Below are positions 45,201 to 55,400 of a stretch of 64,000 bases of DNA, piece by piece; position 1 is the stretch's first letter; every line of letters starts with the position of its first letter. The position numbers and the translations under genes were made by a program. Under the pieces are notes generated by a model. That model was not told the origin of the DNA, did no database searches, and saw only the letters and a list, made by a program, of their open reading frames with translations. The DNA is from Xiphias gladius (lineage: Eukaryota; Chordata; Actinopteri; Istiophoriformes; Xiphiidae), in the NCBI RefSeq assembly GCF_016859285.1, contig NC_053420.1, positions 9,930,001 through 9,994,000 of the forward strand, given 5' to 3'.

Positions 45201-45960
45201 GTCTTGTATTAATTTAGATTTTACTGATGCATTAATGAAGAATGCTAGAAAAACCTGCTCAAGTACAGTACAAAGTCTGAATGGAGCAACTCAAACATGG
45301 CATTTTCAATTCAGCAAACTGTATGGAAGGATCAGATTTACAAGGTCTTTATTGGTCTTTAGTCATGTAATCTACTGTATTATCTATTTAATTTCTCTTA
45401 AGGAAATTTCGAGAATTCTGCTACTGTACTTGTAATTTTTGAGTAATATCCATAAAACTCTTTAAAAAAAACACTGATTTAATTGTTATTTTCCTCCATT
45501 TACAGACCGTTTTAATGATAAACAGCCACGCACTGGGCTCCAATGAGGAGTACTTCGACGACGGGAAGCAGTTCAAACCTGAGCGCTGGCTGCGAGAGAA
45601 TAGCACCATCAACCCCTTTGCTCACGTTCCCTTCGGCATCGGAAAGAGGATGTGCATCGGCCGGCGGCTGGCAGAGCTGCAGCTGCAGCTGGCCATGTGC
45701 TGGGTAAGATGAGACAGAAGTTCAGCTGAGTTCAGTTTATAGACCCAGTCAACTGGGATTCATAAAACACCACATAAGTTTTTCGTCACACGAGCATCTT
45801 AAGAGTTTAATTGACATGATCAATTGAGTTTTGCTTGGCTCTCTTACAGTTGGTCCGAGACTATGAGATTGTGGCTACAGATAATGAGCCGCTCGACGTG
45901 ATCCATTCGGGACTGCTGGTTCCCAACAGAGAACTGCCGGTCGCCTTCATCAGGAGATGA
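39260..45960 (+). CDS. cyp24a1: CYP24A1, mitochondrial vitamin D 24-hydroxylase, complete
   Basis: Coding exons: 39260-39517, 39672-39862, 40020-40113, 40222-40315, 40926-41017, 41401-41512, 42696-42841, 43721-43887, 45072-45150, 45506-45703, 45850-45960. All junctions are GT/AG and in frame, giving 513 residues (human 514). The enzyme inactivates calcitriol by side-chain hydroxylation in the inner mitochondrial membrane, fed by adrenodoxin. Seen: a basic N-terminal presequence; [25 protein letters not shown]-helix GGVETT (residues 325-330); ExxR in KESMR; FKPERW; heme loop [10 protein letters not shown] with Cys461. The two Ala before VETT in human are Gly-Gly here. Introns 4, 7 and 11 hold MITEs. 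Regulation: TATA box and candidate DR3 upstream, a perfect DR3 in intron 5. I chose the second of two possible starts since the first, at 39254, is TTG. Identity is very secure. Confidence 0.97.
40345..40692 (+). mobile_element. MITE family D, full-length copy in cyp24a1 intron 4
   Basis: Starts GACTACAACTAACGAGGATT and ends GACTAATCATTTCAGCTTTA. The centre has AATCTGCTGATTATTTTCTC and GATTATCAAAATAGTTGCCG. The most complete copy of family D here. It fills over half of the 610-bp intron. Confidence 0.75.
41122..41136 (+). promoter_or_regulatory. Intronic DR3, perfect vitamin D response element consensus
   Basis: AGTTCA-TCA-GGTTCA matches RGKTCA-nnn-RGKTCA at every position, in intron 5 of cyp24a1. 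Further half-sites follow: AGGTCA at 41147-41152 and TGAACT at 41155-41160 (inverted, 2-nt gap). No function is shown by sequence alone; chance matches of a 15-bp motif are possible. Confidence 0.5.
42850..43307. mobile_element. MITE family A, copy in cyp24a1 intron 7
   Basis: GAGGCTACAGCCAGAAGCCG, GGCTTAGCTTAGCATACAAA, ACAGCTAGCCCGGCTCTGTC, then in reverse TTTATGCTAAGCTAAGCTAA, and the end GACATGTCAAACTCTCCCTT. The weakly preserved left end begins within about 10-40 bp of the exon 7 splice donor at 42842. The element makes up half of the intron. Confidence 0.7.
43675..43704 (+). repeat. (CT)n tract next to the cyp24a1 exon 8 acceptor
   Basis: A run of CT/TC units directly precedes TGTGTTTATGTTTCTCAG, so the polypyrimidine tract of this acceptor contains a length-variable microsatellite. 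Confidence 0.8.
44503..44526. repeat. (AT)n microsatellite in cyp24a1 intron 8
   Basis: Twelve AT units followed by TATATA-rich sequence. Confidence 0.9.
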
Positions 45961-46017
45961 GGTGAGAGGCAAAACTGGATCTCCAGCTAGTTATGGGTCG
46001 AAGCCAAGAGAAACCCA

Positions 46018-46192
46018 GGCACATAACATAACTGTTTCCCCAGTTGTCAGTTTTGTGCTAAGCCAAGCTAACTGGCTGTTGGCTATAGCTTCATATATAC
46101 CACACAGACATGAGAGTGGTATCAATCTTTTCTTCTAACTCTCAGAAAGAAAGCAACCAACTGTATTTCCCAAAATGTTGAACTATTTCCTT
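46018..46192. mobile_element. MITE family A, right-arm fragment in the cyp24a1 3'UTR intron
   Basis: TGTGCTAAGCCAAGCTAACT, GAGAGTGGTATCAATC and CCCAAAATGTTGAACTATTT match the family A right arm. The fragment lies wholly inside the 45962-46288 intron. Confidence 0.65.
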
Positions 46193-46288
46193 GAGTCTGA
46201 TATTTCTTTCTTATGTTTAATCTGGTTTGATCATTCAAAACTGAGCATTCACACCAATTAATTATTTCTTCTTTCCCTTCCCTCTCAG

Positions 46289-46622
46289 GCTCCATATTCA
46301 ACTCTTCTGGACATAGTAACAGAAAGACGATACCTCTGTTGCCATGGCCCTGACAGTCCAGTGACTCCCTGTATTGCTGCTCTGTAAATAGAACAAAAAG
46401 ACAAAGAAATTATTATACATGTAATGATGCCATAAATACCTCAAACTTGTTTTAAACTTTTACTTATGGCTGTTAATGACTGACCAAAATACCAGTTGTA
46501 ATGTACAAATTGAATGTTGTACCAAGGCAGCTGTTTGCATATCTTAATGTAATGTCCTCATCTCAGACATGTGTATGTAGATGTCAAACTATTAACTATA
46601 TGCTTTTCCTTGTTTAATAACT

Positions 46623-46681
<59 letters not shown>

Positions 46682-46810
46682 GGTCATATGTTTGTTTTTC
46701 ATTGTGTTTATAAAGTGCAATTATAATATTATAATAATGTACATTGTTTTATGTAGAGACATATTTTATTCATTGAAATAAATACAGTAATAAATGTATT
46801 AAAGAAACAC
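46289..46810 (+). other. cyp24a1 3'UTR exon with poly(A) signals
   Basis: After TGA at 45958-45960 only one base remains before a GTGAGA donor (45962). The acceptor CCCTCTCAG ends at 46288. The exon holds a long AT repeat (46624-46678) and two AATAAA signals at 46777-46782 and 46789-46794. The stop codon is almost at the junction, so the late intron should not trigger decay. Confidence 0.75.
46624..46678. repeat. (AT)n microsatellite inside the cyp24a1 3'UTR
   Basis: About 25 AT units. It lies between the last splice acceptor and the poly(A) signals, so it would be transcribed. Confidence 0.92.
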
Positions 46811-47157
46811 AGCCTGTGCTAATTTTTCAAACTGGTTGAGTGCCAAGACTTGGTATTAAAGTCTTTGGGGGATTTTAGCATTTGTTTTTTGGCTCAAGAA
46901 ACGGAGCTAAATAAAAAATTAAAACGCTTAGTTTAGCATGTAAACAAGCTCTGCTTTCTTTAGATTTTTTATGGTAGTGTCACTACTGTGACACTTTAAA
47001 ATGAAGAGATGTCTACTTGTGACAGGTTCTGGCCTCAGTGCGGACGTGAGTTAATGGTTTTTTTTTTTCTCAGACTGTGTCACTTGATGGATTTCAAAGG
47101 CCTGAAAAAGTCAAAGTATCCAGTATTTGACAAGAAACACGACTAACAGACTAACTA

Positions 47158-47302
47158 CACCAGCAGCTCTGTGAGACTCTACTTAGGCAGAGCAATGCTT
47201 TGAGCTAAATGCTAGCAGGGACATGCTCACAATGACAGTACTATCATACTGATTTTATGCAGGTATAATGTTTACCATGTTCACCATCTCAGCTTAGTGA
47301 TG
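47158..47302 (-). mobile_element. MITE family B, end fragment (copy 4)
   Basis: CAGCAGCTCTGTGAGACTCT, TGAGCTAAATGCTAGCAGGG and ATAATGTTTACCATGTTCAC match family B. Confidence 0.6.
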
Positions 47303-47836
47303 GTTGACAGATTTGAAAAAAATACAAATTTTAACCCTTTAATCATCACTGTTAAAAAACTGCCACCCTAGCAAGTCTATTTCCTTCTATAACTAACTCC
47401 TATAATTTTCTTAAAACAAGCGGAAAACTGCAGGTGCATGCACTTGTTTCAAAAACTTTCAAAAAATGTGTGTGTGTGTTGAAACGAGAAAGAAAAAGGC
47501 AAGTTACTGCTGTAGAATGAGGAGAACATAAACTTCATTTTAAGAAAATACATATCACATGGAATTGTATTCATTTGGCGTTCTTGTCCAAAAGTGAAGG
47601 AACAAGAGCTGTTCAGCTCGACGAAATAAACTGCAAAAGTGTGTAAGAGAGCCCTCATCGCAAGTCTGTTTTGTGTTTTAAAAAGCTGAGATGTAAGTGC
47701 TGGCATGGGGTGACGAGGTGCAGCCTGAAAAGGTGGGTTTTCAGCCATTGATGGTTTAATTACACAGGAAACAAGGAGAAATATTGTCAGTGCACGGGTT
47801 GGTAGATTCTTTGACTTATTTTAAGAACAGAAGACT
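47303..47836. other. Intergenic DNA downstream of cyp24a1, no gene seen
   Basis: A 99-codon minus-strand frame (47449-47748) shows no recognisable family. Treated as chance. Confidence 0.5.
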
Positions 47837-47840
47837 TTAA

Positions 47841-48195
47841 TGGACCAGTGTGTAGGATTTATGTGGCTCTGTTGGGCAGAAATAGAATATAATATTCCTA
47901 ATTATTTTTTTTCATTAGTGTATAATCACCTGAAACTAAGAAACACTGTGTTTTTCGTTTGCTTAGAATGAGCCCCTCATACCTACACACTCAGCGGGTC
48001 CTCTTCCACGGAGCCTACAGTAGCCCAGAACAGACAAACCAAACACCGGCTCTAGAGAGGGCTTTTCACGTTTTTACGTTAACCTAAAGGCCATAGTAGG
48101 TTCTTCAACACGCCTACGAAGGGGGGGGGGGTATTGAGTTGGTTGCAATCTGCAACCTCACCACTAGATGCCACTAAATCCCACACACTGGTCCT
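47841..48195. mobile_element. MITE family E, complete, with TTAA target duplication
   Basis: TTAA at 47837-47840 and TTAA at 48196-48199 flank the element. The left end TGGACCAGTGTGTAGGATTT and the right end, read in reverse as AGGACCAGTGTGTGGGATTT, are inverted repeats. A poly-G run lies inside near 48122. TTAA duplication suggests mobilisation by a piggyBac- or Kolobok-type transposase (inference). Confidence 0.85.
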
Positions 48196-48531
48196 TTAAG
48201 GAACTCATGTTGCAAGCACAAAAAACTTGGTAAGAGGAAAATTGTTGCAGTGCTCGTCTGACCCCAAAAATAGGCTGGAAAACCCTACACTAGTGTAGGT
48301 GATGAATTGCATCGGCAAAGCAGAGGCATAATGTTTTAAGAATGTAGATGGATGATATTATGTATTCATGGATACAATTATCAGCCTTTTCTTTTATATT
48401 TTGAGCAAGTAGCAACACAAATGAGCGAGTAAATTGCATAAGCCAAGCATATTTATAGATACAGCTGCTAATGGGAACAAATCTGTGACTTTACTATTAA
48501 CAGTTCAGCATCTGCTCTTAAAGTGAAGCTG

Positions 48532-48604
48532 AGGCCCCAGGGAGGATCAAACTCCTGACCCCTGGTTTAAAAGACCAGTGCTCAAAAAGCTGAGCTATAG
48601 AGCC
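48532..48604 (-). pseudogene. tRNA-Thr-derived pseudogene with TTT anticodon
   Basis: 73 nt that keep the tRNA-Thr acceptor (GGCTCTA), D-stem (GCTC/GAGC) and anticodon stem (CTGGT/ACCAG). The anticodon loop is CTTTTAA, so the anticodon is TTT (Lys). The D-loop is AGCTTTTT and lacks the GG pair, and the T-loop is TTTGATC instead of TTCAATC, so the G19-C56 type contact is lost and box B is damaged. It lies 1386 bp from the intact minus-strand tRNA-Thr. Most likely a decayed tRNA-Thr duplicate. Confidence 0.75.
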
Positions 48605-49990
48605 ACTAATAGCTCGCTTCTCACTGCGAGAGCCAGTCAGTGCTATAAAGGCAGAACGGTGAGACCGACAGGTCACAGTATCTTTATAACCGAGCACTGC
48701 ACATATCTGGTGAATAAAGATAAGAAATATGGATATACTATTTGTGGATTCAAGAAAAACAATGTAATATCGGGCCCTGTCACTGTGCACCCTGTATTTT
48801 GTTTTAAACCTTATTTAATCCATCACCCCTTGGTTCATAATCAATAAGTCTTAATATGTGTCTAATTATAGTAACCAAATCCTACAATCTCAAAATCCAG
48901 TAACACAATATAATTTTCTACTGTTACTGTATGCTGAGGTTAATGGGTTAGGTTATGTTGGTAAGTGAGTTATGAGGTAAGGAACTTGTACTTCTACTAT
49001 ATTTGGAATGAAAAGTAAACCTTCTTCCACCGCTACTCAAGGGATGCTCTCCTGAGGACAACAGTGTACACATCCCGGAGAGAGAGGACTCACGGTTTGA
49101 AAGTGGCTTTCAAGAGATAAGAAACACCACTTCTCGGCATTTCACATTTGTTTTCCTGATATCCCCTCCCTGGCAGTTACACACCAATCCCCACCTTGAT
49201 CCATGCGACGCTGACGACTCTCACATGAGTCACATGTGACCTAAACACTCACATGTGACCTCAGGTGACATCAGCACGTGAAGGGGTTAAAATGCCTCGG
49301 CCTGACAGTCAAATCCACGAGGCCTCACCAGCCAGGAGAGCTGATAAAGCCTCGTGCATGAAAGGCAAAACATCATTGAGGTTAATAAATCAAGACAATT
49401 CAACAGGATAAAAATCTTCATAGACACTAACAAGTAACCAAAGTTTCTCATGAATTATTAATCATATTTATATCATTGATGTCATAGGGGTACATATTTT
49501 CATTAAAGATTTGCTCAGATTTCTCAATTATATAAATAAAAATATAATTTATATGTAATTATGTGTACTGACCATTCAAGAGTGCCGAGATGAATGAAAA
49601 AAACTTTTCTGTCAATTCAAATTTTAAGATTCTGTAATCATTTAAAAGGTTGGGTAAAAGAAATTTGTTGTTCACTTAACTCTATCGATAATTACATTAC
49701 ACGGAAACTGGAAAGTGCTTTTGTCCAAATAAACTTACAATAGGTGCATTCAACTTACAAAGGATTTTTTTATGGCATGCTTTTAGTTTATGGTTTTTTG
49801 TTTTTTTTTCCAAAGGAAATACTTTCTACCAAAAAAATATAAAAGGTGCTCGCTGAGAGTTTTGCAGATCATCCGGTGTAAAAGGAACAATTCTTTTTTC
49901 CAGTTTGTACAATGGAGACCAAAGTATACATTTTAATTAACTGCTTAGAGATATTTCAGATACATGTTAGTGAACATTAGATGGAGACAT
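48605..49990. other. Spacer between tRNA pseudogene and tRNA-Thr
   Basis: No gene is seen. A family C-like end (CTTCTTCCACCGCTACTCAA) occurs near 49020-49040. Confidence 0.45.
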
Positions 49991-50063
49991 AGGCCCTAGT
50001 GAGGATTGAACTCACGACCCCTGGTTTACAAGACCAGTGCTCTAACCACTGAGCTATAGAGCC
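49991..50063 (-). tRNA. tRNA-Thr (anticodon TGT), copy 3
   Basis: On the minus strand the mature sequence is identical to copy 2 at 6840-6912, with all stems paired and a TGT anticodon. Its orientation is opposite to copies 1 and 2, about 43 kb away. No TTTT terminator lies within 50 nt downstream. Confidence 0.94.
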
Positions 50064-50629
50064 ACTGACAACCTCTCAGTCCTCTCAGCAACAGATGACA
50101 CACTCTAGTCAAGATACAGTGTCTTCGTGACATGACTTCAATATGGTGGAAGAAAATATTATAAATTTCACATGCAAAAGTTATGGGATAAATACAATAA
50201 GATCATTAAATAACATTACTGAAGCATTGCTTCAAGTGTTACAATAATGTGGAAAGAACTGAAAGTGACTGCTCAGTGTTCAGGTCTTTTGTAAGGGGTC
50301 GAGGTAAGAAATCTCTGTGACAAATATCTCAAAACCACAACTATAACATCTGCATTACTACACACTACAACAGGTAGGTGTGAAAAAGTATATGCAATAA
50401 AATGTTTTTCAAAATTTGGGTGAACTGACCCTTTAAATCAGCATCAACAGAACGTCTGTGCAGGTGTGAATTGTACAATACTGCCACTCAGCGGCCAAAA
50501 GCTGCTTGCACTTACTTTTCTATTTTTTATTTTTCACCTTTTAATTTATTTATTTATGGTTGGTGCAAACAAGTTTCTTGAGTTATATTTTTATAGTTTA
50601 TATTCATTTTTAAAAATCATTTTGTTGGA
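50064..50629. other. Intergenic DNA, no gene seen
   Basis: No signal recognised. Confidence 0.5.
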
Positions 50630-50728
50630 CTAGATTAAATTAGATTCCACTTTATTGTCATTGGGCTGAGTTAAGATAGAAAGCCACCGAAATGCAGTTA
50701 GCATCTAACCAGAAATGCAAAGAAATAG
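50630..50728 (-). repeat. Retroposon 3' tail fragment, antisense
   Basis: TTAGATTCCACTTTATTGTC and AATGCAGTTAGCATCTAACC match a common fish retroposon 3' end in reverse orientation. It directly precedes the plus-strand L2-like piece. Confidence 0.45.
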
Positions 50729-50734
50729 CACTTC

Positions 50735-51730
50735 CGGAATATGGACAGTCAGCATTGGTGCCCTCCAGGGATGTGTCCTCTCCCCACCGCTCTTCTCCCT
50801 GTACACCAACAACTGCACCTCCAAGGACCCAGCTGTCAAACTCCTGAAGTTTGCAGACGGCAATACGGTCATCCAAGATGGCGACGGCAGTGCCGTCTTG
50901 GTCATCCATGTTGGCGGGAGGTTGAACTGCCGGTGCTCTGGTGCAGTCAGAGCAACTGGGAGCTGAACACACTCAGGACTCTGGAGATCTCAGTGGACTT
51001 TAGGAGATACCCATCAGCACTGCTCCCCCTCGCAATATCCAACAGCCGCGGAGACCTTCAAGTTTCTGGAAACTACCATTTCCCAAGGAATGAAGTGGGA
51101 GACCAACGGCGACTCCATCCTCTAAAAGGCCCAGCGGAGGATGTACTTTGTGCAGCAACTGAGGAAGTATGGTCTGCCCCAGGAGCTGTTGAGCCAGGAT
51201 AGGAACAGACTGCAGCAAACAGTGAGGACAGCAGAACAAATCATTGGTGCTCCCTCTACCCAACCTCCAGGACACCAGGAAGTGGGCATGGGGGGTCATC
51301 ACAGATTCCTAACGCCCTGGACACAACCTTTTTCAACTTTTGCACCTCCTCCCAGAACCCCGTATTCTAAAACCAGAGGCAGGGGCAGTTCATGCCCTCA
51401 TGAAATCATCCTCATAAATAGCTGACCAGTATCATCTGCTGTGCCACATGTGCTCTTGTTTCTTCAGACAGTTATTACATCCTGCTTCAGATCTACAGAT
51501 ACTGCTTTGTACAAATACTCATACATCACAATTTCATTCCCATAGGTGATGCACATTATTGTTCTTTGCACTTTATGTTTGTTGTTTTGTCTTTTATATA
51601 ATCTGTATATTGCTTGTATTTTGTGTATCGTCTGTAAATAATAAGTACATTGTCTGTATACTGCCTGTATTGCTTACCCTGTGTGTGTTAACACACTTGG
51701 CCGAAAAAATCTGATTCTGATTCTGACTCG
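50735..51730 (+). mobile_element. L2/Rex1-type LINE, 5'-truncated, copy 2
   Basis: Plus-strand reading gives VSIGALQGCVLSPPLFSLYT, VKLLKFADGNTV (catalytic box degraded), LNTLRTLEISVDFRR and a TVRTAEQIIG segment, in shifting frames. The 3' end at about 51695-51730 carries AATCTGATTCTGATTCTGAC, the short-repeat tail of the family. The copy is broken. Confidence 0.75.
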
Positions 51731-51829
51731 GATGCAATAAATGTAAGTGTTTACTAATTTGGGGAGTAGGGACACACACTACCTAAATGTAAAAAGGAAA
51801 AAACATCCTAATCAAAGGCTATAAGCTAA

Positions 51830-51858
51830 AAACAAACAAACAAACAAACAAACAAAAA
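51830..51858. repeat. (CAAA)n microsatellite
   Basis: Six to seven CAAA units ending in an A run. Confidence 0.9.
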
Positions 51859-52072
51859 ATTGGTAATAAATACATTAATCGATGCACTCAAATGTCTAAA
51901 CACAATTTGTCCTGTATCATTCGATATCAGTATAATACTACAAAAGAGAACAGGCTACTGTATATTCAGCCTCTAGGAATTTATAGTTTATTATATGTAC
52001 TGTCACCCTTCTTGACTCACACCGAAGGAAATGAAGCCCGTGTCAGGAGGTTGAGTTGCACTCTTGTCAGCG

Positions 52073-52091
52073 CACACACACACACACACAC

Positions 52092-52171
<80 letters not shown>
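52073..52171. repeat. (CA)n microsatellite upstream of nfatc2
   Basis: Nearly 100 bp of alternating CA with a CGCGCG insert. It ends about 290 bp before the nfatc2 ATG. Confidence 0.95.
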
Positions 52172-52174
<3 letters not shown>

Positions 52175-52462
52175 GGCAGGTCCGCGCCTCCTTTTTGCTT
52201 GTCATCATCAGAAGTGACAGGAAGAGTCTTTCGCCTCTCGCCCTTTTTTTTTTTTTCATCTCGCGGTGCTGGATTTTTTTTTTTTTTTTTTTTGAGCAGC
52301 TTCTAATCCTTTAAACGCATCTCAGAAAAACTGCAACACCCTCCCGTTTATTATTCTTTAATTCCCTTTCATTAATTATCCGGCCTTTCACGCCGCGCGA
52401 GTCAGAAAGTTATCGCAAAAGACATACTCGTCGAGAGGAAATCCATATATTCAGAGCAAGAG
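52172..52462 (+). promoter_or_regulatory. Presumed nfatc2 5'UTR/promoter
   Basis: T-rich runs at 52246-52257 and 52274-52292, CpG-rich patches (CGCCGCGCGAGTC at about 52391-52403), and a GGAAATCC motif at about 52439-52446 that fits an NF-kB/NFAT half-site. No clear TATA box at a fitting distance. The transcription start is not determined. Confidence 0.4.
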
Positions 52463-55400
52463 ATGACTTCTGGAGGTCTGGGGCTCACCGGGAGCCTGGG
52501 TCAAGACGTAAGTCAGGAGGAGTTGGACTTTTCCGAACTGTTTCTCTATAACTCAACTGGAGAAGACTTTCCTGTCGGCTGCGACAAAGGTATGTACAGT
52601 ATGTATGCAGTCATTGTTCTGCTTTTTATTCTCTTTTTTTTTTTCCCCCTGAGAATGAATAGAATATCTCCTTTTCTCGTTTCTTGGTGTAAAGAGTGGG
52701 GATGCGTGTTGAGTTCGTATGTAGCCTGTAATTAAGTGGCGCAGCAGCGAGCACTTGGCTGTCAGGCACTGATGTTACACCGGAATCCTCCTCTCGCTGC
52801 CGTCGAGCAGGCGAGATCGAGGGCACGACGTGTGTAGAAAAACAGAGGGAAACGGGCAACGGCTGTCTTTTTCACTGCTAAGAGGAGTTGAAATTGAAAT
52901 GACCCCTTCCGCTCAAAAGCAAGTTTTGCTTCACTTCACTTGGATGTTTGACCCTCGCTGTGCAGACCCATTTACTGTATTTTTATTTTTTTTATTGTTT
53001 TTTTTTTATATTATTTTTTGTGCTCACGTTAAATCTGAGTTCAAGACAGGTACAAACTGATTTACTGACATCACAAGTCGTTTGAAAACCAGTCGTGGTC
53101 CAATATGCAACGTGCAGCAGATGGACGAGGAAGCTTGAAGCCTCCTGAAAACGGATTTTATAGTGCAGTATGAGACATCTTGTATATTCACAGATTCTGG
53201 ATTTTCCAAATAGAGCAAAGAAGCAGATGTGATTTTTAAGAATATTTAATTAGGTAATTATGTATTCTTGTGGAAAAAACACATCAGACAAAAATGATAT
53301 GTCTTCAATGTGTCTGGAGGGGATCTTTGAGTTATCTCAAGTAGTAGTAACTGTCAAGTAGTCAGGTGCTTTGAACACGTGTGCACACGTTAATCCTTAC
53401 TTTTGTTACTGACAGATGATCCAGGTGCTCTCCTTCAGAATGACAACCAGCCTCCTCTGCTGGTGGTCAACGATCACACTGCGTACGCCCCCACCTGCGA
53501 CCAGTCAGCCTCCAGCCAGAACTCCTCCTCTCATAACCCCTCCACAGAAAACCTGTCAGGGGCTGCGTTTGACTCCTTGGGGCTGGCATCGAGACCAGGG
53601 AACATACCCGCTCCCAGCCCCAGGATCGAGATCACTCCGTCAGGCGACTCTCTCAGCTCGCAGACCCTAGAGCCAAGCCCTGGCTCCAAGGCCTACAGGG
53701 AGTGTGTGAGCCCTGCCAGCAGTAACTCCTCCACAGGATGGCCAGCAGAGTCATACTCTCCAGTGGCTTCACCGTGCGTCTCTCCCTCCAACGGCGCTGG
53801 CTGTAGCGCGGGGTTGTCTGCCTTAGACCTCTGCCCGGGCCTTCAGGGCATCCACACTTCTTCTGCTCAGTCCTCTCCAGGGGCCTCGCCCCGCAACAGC
53901 ATCACAGACGAGCCCTTTCTCCTGCCACAACACCAACGTACCGCTGCACCGCTTCCCCACCAGCGCTCCCGCTCTGCCTCGCCGCATGGAAAGCGGGCCT
54001 ATGACCCAGCCCACTCCTGTCAGGGGGGCACTCCTGTCAAGCAGCGATCCCGGAGTCCCAGCCCCATTCCCTCGCCCCATGACCAGCAGGGGTCCCACTA
54101 CCTTCACCAATACCAGGACCAACCTGAGTTTCAGGCCCAAGTTCGGACCTCCTCCCAGGGCCTGGAGGAGAACTGTAGTGTCAGCTCCACTCTGTCCAGC
54201 GTGGTACCCTCAGTAGTGGTGCGAAGTGCACATGGGCAGGCCCAGAGACAGGACTGTGTGTATGGAGAGGTCTATGACTGGGCCATTGAGCAGGAGAGGA
54301 TTGGAAGGTCTGGATCTGAGATCAAGTCTGACACCTTCTATATGGTCCCAGCTGTGTGGCCTCCTCCTCATCCAGTCCATCAAGGAGCATTCAGGTGTGT
54401 TGTTTGTCCTGTTTTATGACTTGCAGACAATTTATGTATTTCCGATAAGCTCAAATGTAAGCACAAATGAGAGATTATGAAGTACATCTTTTAATTGACA
54501 ACTATAAAATGAAATATGAAATATGGTACAAATAGTTTTTTACACTCTGCATTTGGATTTTCTTTACATTTTCCTCTTTTTCTCTTTCCCAGTGGTCTGT
54601 CCGTGGCCCCACTTCCCTCTTTAGAGTGGCCATTGCCCAGTCACTCCAGTCAGTATGAACTACTGATTCAGCAACAGCCCAGATCTCATCACAGAGCTCA
54701 CTATGAGACCGAGGGCAGCCGCGGAGCTGTAAAGACACCCAAAGGAGGGCATCCGGAAGTTCAGGTGCCGTTTTTGCTTCACGCTTGGATCGAATGGGGG
54801 ATTTTGTGTGTAAATGCAAGGAAGGAAATCGAAAAAAGAAAAAAAAAACCCCATCACTCTCACTTCACATCATTGTCACTGTCAGTGCCGTAGAAGAGAA
54901 GCGTACAAGTGAAAGTAAGAGTTGTAAATGTGGGGTGGTATTTCCTGGAAAATGTGTTTATGTAAAGCTGACAGACATGCAAATGAAAGAAAGAGCCTCA
55001 TGTCACTGTCACATCACTACTCTCACAAGGGCAAATTATTAAAGCATGCATTCTTTCAAGTTGCTAAAAAATACACCAATAGCTACAATTAAGGTATATT
55101 TACATAACATGCAGTGTTGGTACATGGGTCTGCTTTATTTACTCCTCTGGGGAATTAATTAATAAGCTATCGCTGTTGGTTTTCCTGGCACTGTTGCACA
55201 AATTGGCCATGCAAAGCAGTGTTCTCGCTAAGCCAGTTAGATAGTGACCTGGGAAATCATCCCCACAGGTATAAGAGATTTTCTCTGCGGTCATGCATGT
55301 CAATGGTATTATAGTTCATTTAATTCAGTGTGAAGCTTGCATTTGATTGCCCTCGTTGCCCTCACCAGCTCCATGGGTATCAAGGCACGGTTTCGCTGGG

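Noticed and set aside
48532-48604. Functional tRNA-Lys(TTT)
   Set aside because: The body is tRNA-Thr-like and the D- and T-loop contact bases are missing.
50630-51730. A single LINE with a twin-priming 5' inversion
   Set aside because: The antisense piece at 50630-50728 looks like a 3' tail of a retroposon rather than the 5' part of this element, so two events are more likely.
52439-52446. NFAT autoregulatory site in the nfatc2 5'UTR
   Set aside because: A single GGAAATCC is too common to support a claim by itself.
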